Below, piece after piece: positions 7,859-15,533 of a DNA stretch of 64,000 nt. The position numbers and the translations under genes are program-made. Location of the stretch: positions 1 to 64,000 of the forward strand of contig CABSAN010000002.1 in NCBI GenBank assembly GCA_902475785.1, given 5' to 3'. The DNA comes from an uncultured Collinsella sp. (GTDB lineage Bacteria; Actinomycetota; Coriobacteriia; Coriobacteriales; Coriobacteriaceae). The stretch's first letter is position 1; each line of letters begins with the position of its first letter. The notes under the pieces are model-generated. The model ran no database searches. It saw nothing but the letters and a program-made list of their open reading frames with translations, and had not been told where the DNA came from.

Positions 7859-9684
7859 TCCAGGTTCCTCCCTCCGCGGAACGCGCCAAAGCCAAAGTGG
7901 TCGCAACGCAGGCAGCGGCTTGCCTCCTGGCGCGCCTCCTCCTCGGTGAGACCCTGCTCGACCAGATTCCAATCGTGAATACGCTCGCCGGCTTCGCGCT
8001 CACCCAGCTCGCAGCGGCCGCACTCGTGCTTGCCCTTAAACTGCACGGTCGGCAGCTCAACGTCGAGCTTGATCTTGTGGTCAAAGCCCAGGTAACGGTC
8101 GATATTTGCCGAAGCAACTCGGCCGGCGTTGATGGCACGGATGACCGTGGCGGGGCCGGTCTGGCAGTCGCCGCCGCTAAAGAGACCATCGAAGTTGGGC
8201 ACGGCACCGTCCGAATCGGTGACGACGCGACCCCACTTGCAGGCGATGCCTATGTCCTCAAACGGCTTGGAGTCGATGTCCTGGCCAATGGCCACGAACA
8301 CGCGCTCGCAGGGAATGACCTGCTCGGGCGTGGCAGCGGCACGCGGGGCCGGGCGCCCGCGGCGGGGCTCGCCGATAATCTGCGGCTGCACGCGCAGGCC
8401 GCTCACGCGACCGTCCTCGCCCGTCTCGATTCTGAGCGGGGCCGTGAGCTCCAGCACCTCGCAGCCCTCGGCTTGGGCGCCGGCGATCTCGGCGTCCTGG
8501 GCCGTCATGTCGCAGATGCGACGGCGGTAGACGATGCTCACCTTTTCGGCACCGCAGCGCACAGCAGAGCGAGCCACGTCCATGGCCACGTTGCCGCCGC
8601 CGATGACGCACACGCGCTGGCCGCTCAGGTCGGGCAGCTCGTCGTCGCCGATGGCACGCAGCATCTTGACGGCCGACTCCACGCCGGGCGCCTCTTCGCC
8701 CGGAAGGCCGAGCTTCTTGTCGCTGTGGGCGCCAATGGCCAGGTAGACGCCATCGAACTCGTCGCGCAGGCGGGCAAGCTCCTCGCCGTTGACGGAGTGA
8801 TCGAGCTCAACGTCGATGCCGGCGCTCAAGATCCAGTCAATCTCGGCCTGCAGGCGCTCGCGCGGCAGACGATAGCTGGGGATGCCGTAGCGCAGCATGC
8901 CGCCCAGGTGGTGGCGCTGCTCAAAGATGGTCACCTTATGGCCCATCACGGCCAGGTAGTAGGCGCAGGAAAGGCCGGCCGGGCCGCCGCCAATCACGGC
9001 GATGCGCTTGCCGGTGTTGTCGGCAACGTTGGGCTTGTAATCGTTGAGGTCGCTATGCTCAACGGCAAAACGCTTGAGGGCGAGGATGTTCATGGGATCG
9101 TCGACCATGCCGCGACGGCAGTGCATCTCGCAGGGATGCTCGCAAACCAGGCCGCAAACGAGCGGCAGCGGGTTGTTCTTGCGGATGACCTTGACGGCAT
9201 CGGCATAGCGGCCGGCCTCGACGAGCGAAATGTAACCGGGAATGTCGACGTGCGCCGGGCAGCCCGAGACGCACGGGACGCGGGCCTCGCGGTCAAAGCC
9301 ACAGGAGTGCTCGCGGATGTGGTGCTCAAAGTCGTCGCGGAAACCGCGGATAGCCGTAAGCGCCATGGCGCCGGCCTCGTAACCGATGGCGCAATCGCTC
9401 GAAAGGTAGATGGTGCGGGCGGTGCGCGCGATCAGATTGAGCGTGGACTCGTCGGCGCGGCCTTCGAGCACATCGGAGAGCAGATCGCTCAGCGCACTCA
9501 GGCCCACGCGGCAGGGCGTGCACTTGCCGCAGCTCTGGGTGGAACACAGGTTGACGAGCGCTGCCGTAAACTCAACGGGACACGGGGCGAGTGAGCTCAC
9601 CGCCAGACGGCGTCCAAGCGCATCGTGCAGGTCGTCCATGACGGCCTGAGCGTGGCTGCGTTCCATTACGTGCAGTCGAGCCAT
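7852..9684 (-). CDS. NAD(P)/FAD oxidoreductase, GltD-like with NuoF-type Fe-S segment
   Basis: A 610-residue hydrogenase partner. The N-terminus has a NuoF/HydB-like 4Fe-4S segment (CSTQSCGKCTPCRVG near 50-65). It continues as a GltD/NfnB-type module: N-terminal Fe-S cysteines (CVSGCPAHVDIP, CGLVCEHPCEMHCRR), an FAD site GGGPAGLSCAYYLA near 232 and an NAD(P) site GGGNVAMDVARSA near 370. A C-terminal extension carries more cysteines (CGRCELG, CLRCDH). The start ATG follows GAGGGG by 5 nt and is preferred over an upstream ATG. The gene is first in the operon and overlaps hydA by 7 nt. It likely shuttles electrons between NAD(P)H and the hydrogenase; direction and bifurcation cannot be judged from sequence. 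Confidence 0.88.
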   Translation of the reverse strand: MARLHVMERSHAQAVMDDLHDALGRRLAVSSLAPCPVEFTAALVNLCSTQSCGKCTPCRVGLSALSDLLSDVLEGRADESTLNLIARTARTIYLSSDCAIGYEAGAMALTAIRGFRDDFEHHIREHSCGFDREARVPCVSGCPAHVDIPGYISLVEAGRYADAVKVIRKNNPLPLVCGLVCEHPCEMHCRRGMVDDPMNILALKRFAVEHSDLNDYKPNVADNTGKRIAVIGGGPAGLSCAYYLAVMGHKVTIFEQRHHLGGMLRYGIPSYRLPRERLQAEIDWILSAGIDVELDHSVNGEELARLRDEFDGVYLAIGAHSDKKLGLPGEEAPGVESAVKMLRAIGDDELPDLSGQRVCVIGGGNVAMDVARSAVRCGAEKVSIVYRRRICDMTAQDAEIAGAQAEGCEVLELTAPLRIETGEDGRVSGLRVQPQIIGEPRRGRPAPRAAATPEQVIPCERVFVAIGQDIDSKPFEDIGIACKWGRVVTDSDGAVPNFDGLFSGGDCQTGPATVIRAINAGRVASANIDRYLGFDHKIKLDVELPTVQFKGKHECGRCELGEREAGERIHDWNLVEQGLTEEEARQEASRCLRCDHFGFGAFRGGRNLEW

Positions 9685-9739
9685 AAGATCCCCTCTCATG
9701 TGGCAGCCCGGAGGCGAGGCCGGGCGAAATTGCTACACG

Positions 9740-9764
9740 CACAACACTGACCTAAAAAGTTGTG
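9740..9764. promoter_or_regulatory. Inverted repeat in the hydrogenase operon leader
   Basis: CACAAC and GTTGTG are separated by 13 nt, between the proposed promoter and the start of the GltD-like gene. The half-site order is opposite to the Rex consensus (TTGTGA...TCACAA), so Rex is not claimed. It could be a leader hairpin or an operator. Confidence 0.3.
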
Positions 9765-9788
9765 AGGTCTCCATACGGTTCGGCAGGC

Positions 9789-9816
9789 GGTATAAAATGT
9801 CACCCTCAGCGGTGAA
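9789..9816 (-). promoter_or_regulatory. Candidate promoter of the hydrogenase operon
   Basis: On the minus strand TTCACC is followed after 16 nt by TATACC, about 105 nt upstream of the first gene. The -35 match is weak; the call rests mainly on the -10 and on position. Confidence 0.35.
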
Positions 9817-9870
9817 ATAGAACATTACCGCAGATAAATGCCATATTTGATAAAACGCGTTACCAAATGA

Positions 9871-9908
9871 CAATGCCCCGCCCACGCAATCACGTGGACG
9901 GGGCATTG
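9871..9908 (-). terminator. Terminator of the alpha-glucoside operon
   Basis: CAATGCCCCG and CGGGGCATTG close a long GC-rich stem with a short CAAT loop, about 35 nt past the stop of the GH4 gene. On the minus strand a modest T-rich stretch (TTGTCATTT) follows. Confidence 0.7.
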
Positions 9909-9940
9909 CTCCAGGTATGCGGTCAGCGACCCTGTTGCTT

Positions 9941-11323
9941 TTACTTAAGCTCGGGCCAGTAACCCTTGTTGGCTTCGATCATGTCGTCGAGAACCTCCTT
10001 GGCGACCTTCATCGACGGCACGGTCTTGTTGAGCGTAAAGGCCTTAAGCGCCTTCTCGTACGAGCCCTCGATCGTAGCCTCGACAATGAGCTTCTCGGAG
10101 TTCAGCTGCTGCATCATGAGGCCCTGCTGGAACAGCGGAATGTTGTCGCGGCTGATGACCTCGGGGCCGTTCTTGCCAATATAGGCAGGCAGCTCGACCA
10201 TAGCGTCGTAGGGCATGTTGGGGATAGCGCCCTTGTTCTCGCAAATGACCAGGAAGCGCTGCTTGGTGTCGTTCTTCAGAGCGATGGCCAGGTCGGCAAT
10301 CCAGTCGCCGTGGCTGCCCGCATAGAACGTGCTCTCGTCGATCTCGCCCGTCTTCTCGTAGTGGTCGATGCCGTCGAAGAGGTTCTTCTCGCGCGTCTCC
10401 TCAACCTCATTCGCACGGGTGCGCTCGGGGTTGGAGTGCTCGACGAACTCCTTCTGCTGCAGGTAGTAGTTCAGATACGTGTTGGGCAGGTACTCCGGGA
10501 AGCACTCCATGATCTCGTACTCGCCCTTCCAGACGTAGTACCAGCTGCCCTTGGTGTGGCGATTCTGCTCGGGGTGCTCGTCGGCGGTCTCCTCGGGCTT
10601 CTTTGCCATGAGCGAGCCCATGCCCTTGAGGTAGGAGTCGGGCAGCAGGATCTGGTGCTCCTTGATGTACTCGCGCAGCTGCGGGAGCACCTCCTCGCCC
10701 TTGTGGCGAATCGAGGTGAACCAACCAAAGTGGTTGAGGCCAAAGTAATCGTACTCGACATCCTTCTTGTCGATATCGAGCGCGGCGCAAACCACGTCGA
10801 TGATTGCGATCGGCATGTCGCAGATGTTGATGATGCGAGCGTTGGGACGCAGCACGCGGCAGCCCTCGGAAACGATGGCGGCAGGGTTGGAGTAGTTGAG
10901 AATCCAGTAGTCCTTCTTGGCGTACTTCTCAACGTCATCGATCAGCTCGACCATGGGGAAGATGGTGCGCATGCCGTAGGCAAGACCGCCGCAACCGCAA
11001 GTCTCCTGACCCACGCAGCCGTGACGCAGCGGAATCTTCTCGTCCTGCTCGCGCATGGCGTAGCCGCCCACGCGCATCTGGGCAAACACGAAGCTCGCGT
11101 CGGTAAAAGCCGTCTTCTTGTCGGTGGTCACCGTGAGCTTGATGTCCAAGCCGAGGTCCTCGTGCAAAATCCAGTCCACGAGCACGCCGATCTTGCGCTG
11201 GCGCTCCTCGTTGATGTCGTACAGACGAATCTCGTCAACGTCGAGCTCGTCCTTGCGCAGGGCGATGGACTTGACGATGCCGGGGGTAAAGGTGGATCCG
11301 CCACCACACAGAGTAATGATCAT
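9941..11323 (-). CDS. glvA: 6-phospho-alpha-glucosidase, glycoside hydrolase family 4
   Basis: A 460-residue cytosolic enzyme. The N-terminal NAD+ site is MIITLCGGGSTFTPGIV, and the GH4 metal/catalytic segments GQETCGCGG and NYSNPAA follow. The motif CDMP near residue 172 is the mark of GH4 enzymes acting on alpha-linked 6-phosphoglucosides (6-phospho-beta-glucosidases carry CNVP-type sequences). It should hydrolyse maltose-6-phosphate and related sugars using NAD+ and Mn2+ by the redox-elimination mechanism. It begins 3 nt after the EIICB stop, with AAGGAG at 8 nt, and is the last gene of the PTS operon. The pairing with an EIICB transporter fixes its job in alpha-glucoside use. Confidence 0.93.
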   Translation of the reverse strand: MIITLCGGGSTFTPGIVKSIALRKDELDVDEIRLYDINEERQRKIGVLVDWILHEDLGLDIKLTVTTDKKTAFTDASFVFAQMRVGGYAMREQDEKIPLRHGCVGQETCGCGGLAYGMRTIFPMVELIDDVEKYAKKDYWILNYSNPAAIVSEGCRVLRPNARIINICDMPIAIIDVVCAALDIDKKDVEYDYFGLNHFGWFTSIRHKGEEVLPQLREYIKEHQILLPDSYLKGMGSLMAKKPEETADEHPEQNRHTKGSWYYVWKGEYEIMECFPEYLPNTYLNYYLQQKEFVEHSNPERTRANEVEETREKNLFDGIDHYEKTGEIDESTFYAGSHGDWIADLAIALKNDTKQRFLVICENKGAIPNMPYDAMVELPAYIGKNGPEVISRDNIPLFQQGLMMQQLNSEKLIVEATIEGSYEKALKAFTLNKTVPSMKVAKEVLDDMIEANKGYWPELK

Positions 11324-11326
11324 TGT

Positions 11327-12943
11327 TTACTGCTCCTTCTCAATTGCGTTTTCGACCTTGTCGCGCATCTCGGCGACCTTCATGCCAAAGATGATCTGGA
11401 TATTATTGCCGTTGCGGTTGATGCCGCTGTTGGGCACGTGGTTGATGAGGTCCTCATTGATGAGGTCCGGGTTCTTAACGTTCACGCGAAGACGCGTAAA
11501 GCAGTTCTCGAGCTCCTCGATGTTGTCCTTGCCACCAAGACCTGCGACCAGGTCGGCAATACCTGCATCGACGCCCTCTGCGGGAGCTGCGGCAACAGCG
11601 CCCTGCTTCACCGCGACAGACGCGGCGGCCTCGCCCTCGGCAACGGACTCGGCGAGCTCGGACTCCTCCTCGCGACCAGGCGTGTGGAGGTTGAGCTTCT
11701 TAATAAGGAAGGTGAAGAGGAAGAAGTACAGAGCGGCGTTGACGACTCCGAGCACGAGCATAACCGGCCAGTTGGTCTTGTCGACACCGAGGACCAGGTT
11801 GGAAACCACGATGTTGATGATGCCGCCTGCAGTCGAAGCGGGCACGGAGAGAACCTTGAGCAGAACTAGGAAGATGCCGGAAAGAACCGAGTGAACGACA
11901 AAGAGCACGGGAGCGGCAAAGACAAAGAGGAAGTCCATGGGCTCGGTGACACAGGAGAGCACGGCAGTGATGATCAGCGGGATGATAACGGCCTTGGTCT
12001 TATCCTTGTTTCCCTTGTAAGCGGTGACGATAAAGGCGAGACCGATACCGATGTAGGGCCACAGGTTGTTGAAGGTGTAGCTGTTGAAGTAGGTGCTATC
12101 GGAGAAGGGCTGGCCCGTCATTGCCATCTCGGCGACACGGATGGGATAGGCGCCGGCGATAACCTGATCACCCAGCGTCAGGGTGCCACCCACATCGGAG
12201 AACTGGAACGGGGTGTAGATGAGGTGGTGCAGACCGGTGGGAACGAGCAGCTTGTTGAGCATGCCGTAGATAAACAGACCGATGTTGCCCGACTCCTTAA
12301 TGATGCCGGCAACGGAGGAGATGGCGCCCTGAACCGGAGGCCAAACTATGCAGAAGCCAGCGCCCATGATCCAGGAAATGATGATCATGATCAGGAACGG
12401 GAAGCGAACGCCCGAGAACATCGAAAGGGCAATGGGGAACTGCTTGTTCGAGTACTTGTTGAACACGGCACCGGTGATGCAGCCCAGGATGATGCCGCCA
12501 AACACGCCGGTATCAAGCACCTGGATGCCCATAACGGTGGCCTGGCCGGTTCCGGTAAGGCCGAGCATGCCGCTCGCATCGGCAAGAGAGCCGGTGGCGT
12601 TGAGCACGATGTTGTTAGCCTGCAGGAACAGGAAGAACGACATCAGGGCGATCAACGAAGCATGGCCCTTGTTCTTCTTTGCCATGGCGCCGGCGATGCC
12701 CACGCAGAACAGAATCGAGAGGTTGTTGATGATAAACATCAGCGACTGGTAGACAACGGCGCCCACAAGCTGGAACGGACCGGAGCCCAGTACGGGGACC
12801 AAAGCGCAGATGGTCTTGTTGGTCAGAATGATGCCCACGATGAGCAGGATGCCGGCAACCGAGAGATACATCATCGGCTGAACGATCGACTTCGCGAACA
12901 CCTCCAACGGCGCTTTGAAATTGAACTTCTTTTTTGCGGTCAT
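11327..12943 (-). CDS. PTS alpha-glucoside transporter, EIICB
   Basis: A 538-residue membrane permease. Residues 1-420 are the EIIC domain with about ten membrane helices (for example MMYLSVAGILLIVGIIL, FGGIILGCITGAVFNKY) and the conserved PTGLHHLIYTPFQF substrate segment. After a charged linker the EIIB domain starts near 465 and its phosphorylated cysteine is Cys481 in ELENCFTRLRV. The start MTAKKKFNFKAPLEVFAK is supported by GGGGAG at 8 nt. An in-frame ATG 27 nt upstream is less likely. Phosphate comes from the EIIA encoded two genes upstream. With GH4 next, the likely substrates are maltose, isomaltose or other alpha-glucosides. Confidence 0.92.
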   Translation of the reverse strand: MTAKKKFNFKAPLEVFAKSIVQPMMYLSVAGILLIVGIILTNKTICALVPVLGSGPFQLVGAVVYQSLMFIINNLSILFCVGIAGAMAKKNKGHASLIALMSFFLFLQANNIVLNATGSLADASGMLGLTGTGQATVMGIQVLDTGVFGGIILGCITGAVFNKYSNKQFPIALSMFSGVRFPFLIMIIISWIMGAGFCIVWPPVQGAISSVAGIIKESGNIGLFIYGMLNKLLVPTGLHHLIYTPFQFSDVGGTLTLGDQVIAGAYPIRVAEMAMTGQPFSDSTYFNSYTFNNLWPYIGIGLAFIVTAYKGNKDKTKAVIIPLIITAVLSCVTEPMDFLFVFAAPVLFVVHSVLSGIFLVLLKVLSVPASTAGGIINIVVSNLVLGVDKTNWPVMLVLGVVNAALYFFLFTFLIKKLNLHTPGREEESELAESVAEGEAAASVAVKQGAVAAAPAEGVDAGIADLVAGLGGKDNIEELENCFTRLRVNVKNPDLINEDLINHVPNSGINRNGNNIQIIFGMKVAEMRDKVENAIEKEQ

Positions 12944-13042
12944 AGCGGTACTCCCCTTCCTTTTCCGCAAATTAAGACAGATGTGCCCTGGACAAGACCG
13001 TGAGCCTTGCCTTATATCAATCGATGTGTGGGCACGTTATGC

Positions 13043-13909
13043 CTAGAGACCAGGTTCTCCAAGCAGGTTAACAATGTAATATGCGAGATAACTCTTCTCG
13101 GCATCGGTAACGACAACGTTATAGGTAGACGACAAGTGGGCGGCTATGGCGTCCGCGCACGAGAATGCGCACGGATACGCCGTTTCATCGATTCGGAACA
13201 GCGCGTCGCCATTGATTTGCCCGGCCGTAGGATCGAGCGCTCGCTGTGCGAAAAACTGCAGGTGACGAACGAAACGTTCGTAAGGCAGCGAGGTGTCATC
13301 GAGGGTCGTAGCATAGCGCTTGGAAACAATCGCGAGCACGTCGCGAACAAGCTGGACCGAAACAATCAAACGATCGGAGCGTTGCGGCATGGTGGCGTTG
13401 ACGATATGCAGCGTAATGAAACCCTGCTCTTCTTCGCTCATCTGAATGCCCATATACTCCTTGATAATCTGCAGCGCACGGCCCGCAAGTGCATACTCCT
13501 TGCGATAGAACTGCTGGATCTCGAGCAGCAACGGATTCTCACAGGAGACGCCCTTGCGCTCACGCTCCAAAGCAAGGCTGATATGGTCTGCGAGAGCAAT
13601 GAGAATCTTGTCGTTGATATCGACATTGAGCTCTCGACGGAGCATCTGAACAATGTCCTCGGCAATCACGAGGTTGACGGTGGGGATGGACTCCAAAAGA
13701 TGTGCCAAGCGGTCAATCGTACGCGAGTCCTGAGAAGTTCCCTCCTGCAACGCGTAGGTCTTTTCGATCGACGCCTCGTCGACGGCATCGCCGGCATGAC
13801 GGCCAAAGCAGAGGCCTCGACCGATGACGATGAGCTCGGAGCCATCGTCCGAAGTGACCATTGCGACGTTGTTGTTAAAAACTCGCTTGATAACCACGGT
13901 ACCCACCAC
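13043..13909 (-). CDS. licT: BglG/LicT family transcriptional antiterminator
   Basis: A 288-residue RNA-binding regulator. The N-terminal CAT domain (VIKRVFNNNVAMV...GSELIVIGRGLCFGR, residues 5-55) binds a ribonucleic antiterminator hairpin. PRD1 (about 70-170, with DHISLALER) and PRD2 (about 175-285, with LHIVNAT) carry histidines phosphorylated by the PTS. The start is GTG at 13909, 6 nt after the EIIA stop, with only a weak ribosome binding site; a GTG one codon later is equally possible. It should prevent termination in its own operon leader when substrate is present. The 99-bp gap to the EIICB gene has a weak GTGCCC/GGGCAC stem but no clear terminator. Confidence 0.9.
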   Translation of the reverse strand: MVGTVVIKRVFNNNVAMVTSDDGSELIVIGRGLCFGRHAGDAVDEASIEKTYALQEGTSQDSRTIDRLAHLLESIPTVNLVIAEDIVQMLRRELNVDINDKILIALADHISLALERERKGVSCENPLLLEIQQFYRKEYALAGRALQIIKEYMGIQMSEEEQGFITLHIVNATMPQRSDRLIVSVQLVRDVLAIVSKRYATTLDDTSLPYERFVRHLQFFAQRALDPTAGQINGDALFRIDETAYPCAFSCADAIAAHLSSTYNVVVTDAEKSYLAYYIVNLLGEPGL

Positions 13910-13915
13910 AAGAAT

Positions 13916-14428
13916 TTACTCGGAAAGCCAGATGACAGGCTCTTTAACAGCGACAGGGCCGGAAGCATGCTCGCGAAGAGTCGAGTTCTCCGAACGCTCG
14001 CACACGATAACGAAGACCGTAGGATCGAAACCGGCAGCGCGAACCACGTCGAAATCGACCTCGACGAGGGGCTGGCCCGCGTCAACGTGATCACCCTGGG
14101 CAACAAGCGCATGGAAGCCCTTGCCCTCAAGCTTAACAGTATCGATTCCGATATGCAGCATCACCTGAGCAGAGCTGTCGTCGGACATGATGCCCAACGC
14201 GTGCTCAGTCGGAAACAGCGCCCCGATGGTACCGGAGACAGGAGCGCACACCGTTCCCTCTTGGGGAACCACGGCAACGCCATCACCCACGGCACGGCTG
14301 CTAAAAGCGGGGTCATTGGTATTTTCTAGATGAACAAGCTCGCCGGAAACGGGAGCGAGGATTTCGAACTCGGAAGCTGCAGTCTTCTGCTCATCCGAAC
14401 CGCCCATCAGGCGAGAAAAGAAACCCAT
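13916..14428 (-). CDS. PTS glucose-type EIIA protein
   Basis: A 170-residue soluble EIIA of the Glc/Crr class. Conserved elements are ILAPVSGELVHLEN, CAPVSGTIGALFPTEHALGI (auxiliary His76) and VMLHIGIDTVKLEG (phosphorylated His92), followed by FHALVAQGDHVDAGQPLVEVD. The start MGFFSRLMGG is preferred because AAGGGA lies 9 nt upstream. An ATG overlapping that site would add six residues. It is first in the operon, receives phosphate from HPr and passes it to the EIIB domain encoded downstream. Confidence 0.92.
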   Translation of the reverse strand: MGFFSRLMGGSDEQKTAASEFEILAPVSGELVHLENTNDPAFSSRAVGDGVAVVPQEGTVCAPVSGTIGALFPTEHALGIMSDDSSAQVMLHIGIDTVKLEGKGFHALVAQGDHVDAGQPLVEVDFDVVRAAGFDPTVFVIVCERSENSTLREHASGPVAVKEPVIWLSE

Positions 14429-14453
14429 GGTGGCATGTCCCTTCATAAATATA

Positions 14454-14516
14454 GCCCAACCAAAATCAATCGAATGCGCCCATTGAGACACACCCGTTCA
14501 AAGACTTTGGTTAGGC
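14454..14516 (-). promoter_or_regulatory. Candidate leader hairpin competing with the LicT antiterminator site
   Basis: On the minus strand GCCTAACCAAA (14516-14506) can pair with TTTGGTTGGGC (14464-14454), 11 bp with one G-U pair, followed by the T-rich TATATTTATG and then the EIIA ribosome binding site. The 5' arm is shared with the 3' half of the element at 14509-14540, so the two structures exclude each other. It would act as terminator or as a start-site sequestering stem. Confidence 0.5.
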
Positions 14517-14540
14517 CCACGTCCGAGGGACTCGGTAACC
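14509..14540 (-). promoter_or_regulatory. Candidate ribonucleic antiterminator (RAT) for LicT
   Basis: In the EIIA leader, GGTTA and TAACC close a 32-nt element holding the inner stem CCGAG/CTCGG. The spacing of GG(A)TTAC at the 5' side and GG-C-AACC at the 3' side resembles BglG/LicT RAT elements. It lies about 26 nt downstream of a good promoter and overlaps the alternative hairpin. Confidence 0.5.
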
Positions 14541-14565
14541 TTCCGCATTTCTTTTGACGGGAGCT

Positions 14566-14593
14566 ATTGTAGACAAGTCCAAAGCCGGAACAA
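14566..14593 (-). promoter_or_regulatory. Promoter of the alpha-glucoside PTS operon
   Basis: On the minus strand TTGTTC is followed after 16 nt by TACAAT, upstream of the RAT-like element and the EIIA gene. Further upstream two direct copies of AAATACCGTT are spaced 21 bp apart. Confidence 0.6.
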
Positions 14594-14608
14594 CCATTAT
14601 GACCGATG

Positions 14609-14639
14609 AACGGTATTTTTTCTTCGATAAACGGTATTT
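14609..14639 (-). promoter_or_regulatory. Two direct AAATACCGTT repeats 21 bp apart
   Basis: On the plus strand the copies read AACGGTATTT at 14609-14618 and 14630-14639. Two helical turns between copies, just upstream of the promoter, suits an activator binding on one face of DNA. The regulator is unknown. Confidence 0.4.
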
Positions 14640-14641
14640 AA

Positions 14642-14693
14642 GCGGCACTTGGGGACACTCCATTTCTGCCGGCACCCAGGGACACTCCTTGCT
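14642..14693. repeat. GGGGACACTCC-type degenerate repeat pair
   Basis: CACTTGGGGACACTCC is followed by CACCCAGGGACACTCC about 30 bp later. The pair resembles the GGGGAC family at 3161 and 56345, and lies beside the TTGGTGCA palindrome. Confidence 0.5.
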
Positions 14694-14696
14694 CTG

Positions 14697-14760
14697 GTGC
14701 AATGGGGTCAGGTTTGTTTGCACCAACTTGGTGCAGATTAACCTGACCCCATTGCACCAA
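14697..14760. repeat. TTGGTGCA/GGGGTCAGG palindromic element, copy 1
   Basis: GGTGCAATGGGGTCAGGTT and its complement AACCTGACCCCATTGCACC flank a centre holding TTTGCACCAACTTGGTGCA, itself a smaller palindrome. The same architecture recurs at 15620-15684 and 51367-51434. Elements of this type are REP-like and in other bacteria accompany REP-associated tyrosine transposases; none is encoded in this window. Confidence 0.8.
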
Positions 14761-14771
14761 TCTCGCTTGCG

Positions 14772-15533
14772 TTAGATGAAGATCTCACATTCCCTGCGCT
14801 CGACGCAAGCCTTGCTCAGCATCTGGGTAACGGCGGCAAGTTTGTTAGGGCCAAGTTTGCGAGCATTCTGCGAGCATACGGAGATGCAACGCATGCAGGA
14901 GATGCACGCCTCGCCATCCACCTGCCTTGGATCGTCCTTGTCGATAGCTCGAACAGGGCACAACGCAGCGCAAGCACCGCAGGAGACGCAATCCTCCGTT
15001 GCATGGGGCACCATACTGTGGCCTCCAGCTTGCTTATAAGGACGATTGCCGGGAATAGAGGGCTCAGACGCAGCCACGTCCAGTAGCTTTTGCCGGATTC
15101 GCTGCGCAAACTCTGAAAGTTGCGCCACATCCCGCGCATCCGGTCGCCCAGCAGCAAACTGACGAGCAACGGAATGCTCGGCAATGGCAGAAACCGCTGC
15201 AACCACCCTAAATCCGGCACGCTTCGCAACGTCTTCCAGCTCAATAAGCGTATCCTCAAACGCGCGGCCCCCGTAAACACAAACCAAAACAGCCCGAGCT
15301 CCGTTGCCACGCACCATTCCCAGTCGCTCAACCGCCACAGCTGGAACCCTGCCAGCATATGATGGGACGGAGATAACCGCAACGTCGCCCTTCGCCATCG
15401 AGACCCCGTGGAAATCCAACCCACTATCGGTCAGATCGACGGTAACGATATTCCCATCCAGCGCCCCGGTCACAAGACCAGACACTTTCTCCGTTCCGCC
15501 CGTCGGACTAAACACAATTTCGAACATGCTCAT
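14772..15533 (-). CDS. EFR1-like ferredoxin with N-terminal flavodoxin domain
   Basis: A 253-residue electron carrier. Residues 1-150 are flavodoxin-like (FSPTGGTEKVS phosphate loop; VPSYAGRVPAVAVERL; VCVYGGRAFEDTLIELEDVAKRAG). Residues 190-235 have two 4Fe-4S motifs, CVSCGACAALCPVRAI and CISCMRCISVCSQNAR. This is the EFR1-type ferredoxin layout common in gut anaerobes. The start MSMFEIVF has GGGGAGG at 8 nt. The gene is monocistronic and flanked on both sides by TTGGTGCA palindromes. Partner enzymes cannot be named. Confidence 0.88.
   Translation of the reverse strand: MSMFEIVFSPTGGTEKVSGLVTGALDGNIVTVDLTDSGLDFHGVSMAKGDVAVISVPSYAGRVPAVAVERLGMVRGNGARAVLVCVYGGRAFEDTLIELEDVAKRAGFRVVAAVSAIAEHSVARQFAAGRPDARDVAQLSEFAQRIRQKLLDVAASEPSIPGNRPYKQAGGHSMVPHATEDCVSCGACAALCPVRAIDKDDPRQVDGEACISCMRCISVCSQNARKLGPNKLAAVTQMLSKACVERRECEIFI

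Noticed and set aside
9740..9764. Rex redox operator before the hydrogenase operon
   Set aside because: Half-sites are in the opposite order to TTGTGA...TCACAA and the spacing is wrong.
9917..11869. A 650-codon plus-strand frame opposite the GH4 and EIICB genes
   Set aside because: It spans two convincing minus-strand genes and their junction; composition is Leu/Val/Asp/His monotone.
12944..13042. A second LicT antiterminator between licT and the EIICB gene
   Set aside because: Only a 6-bp GTGCCC/GGGCAC pair with a 40-nt loop is found; there is no RAT-like sequence or T-run.
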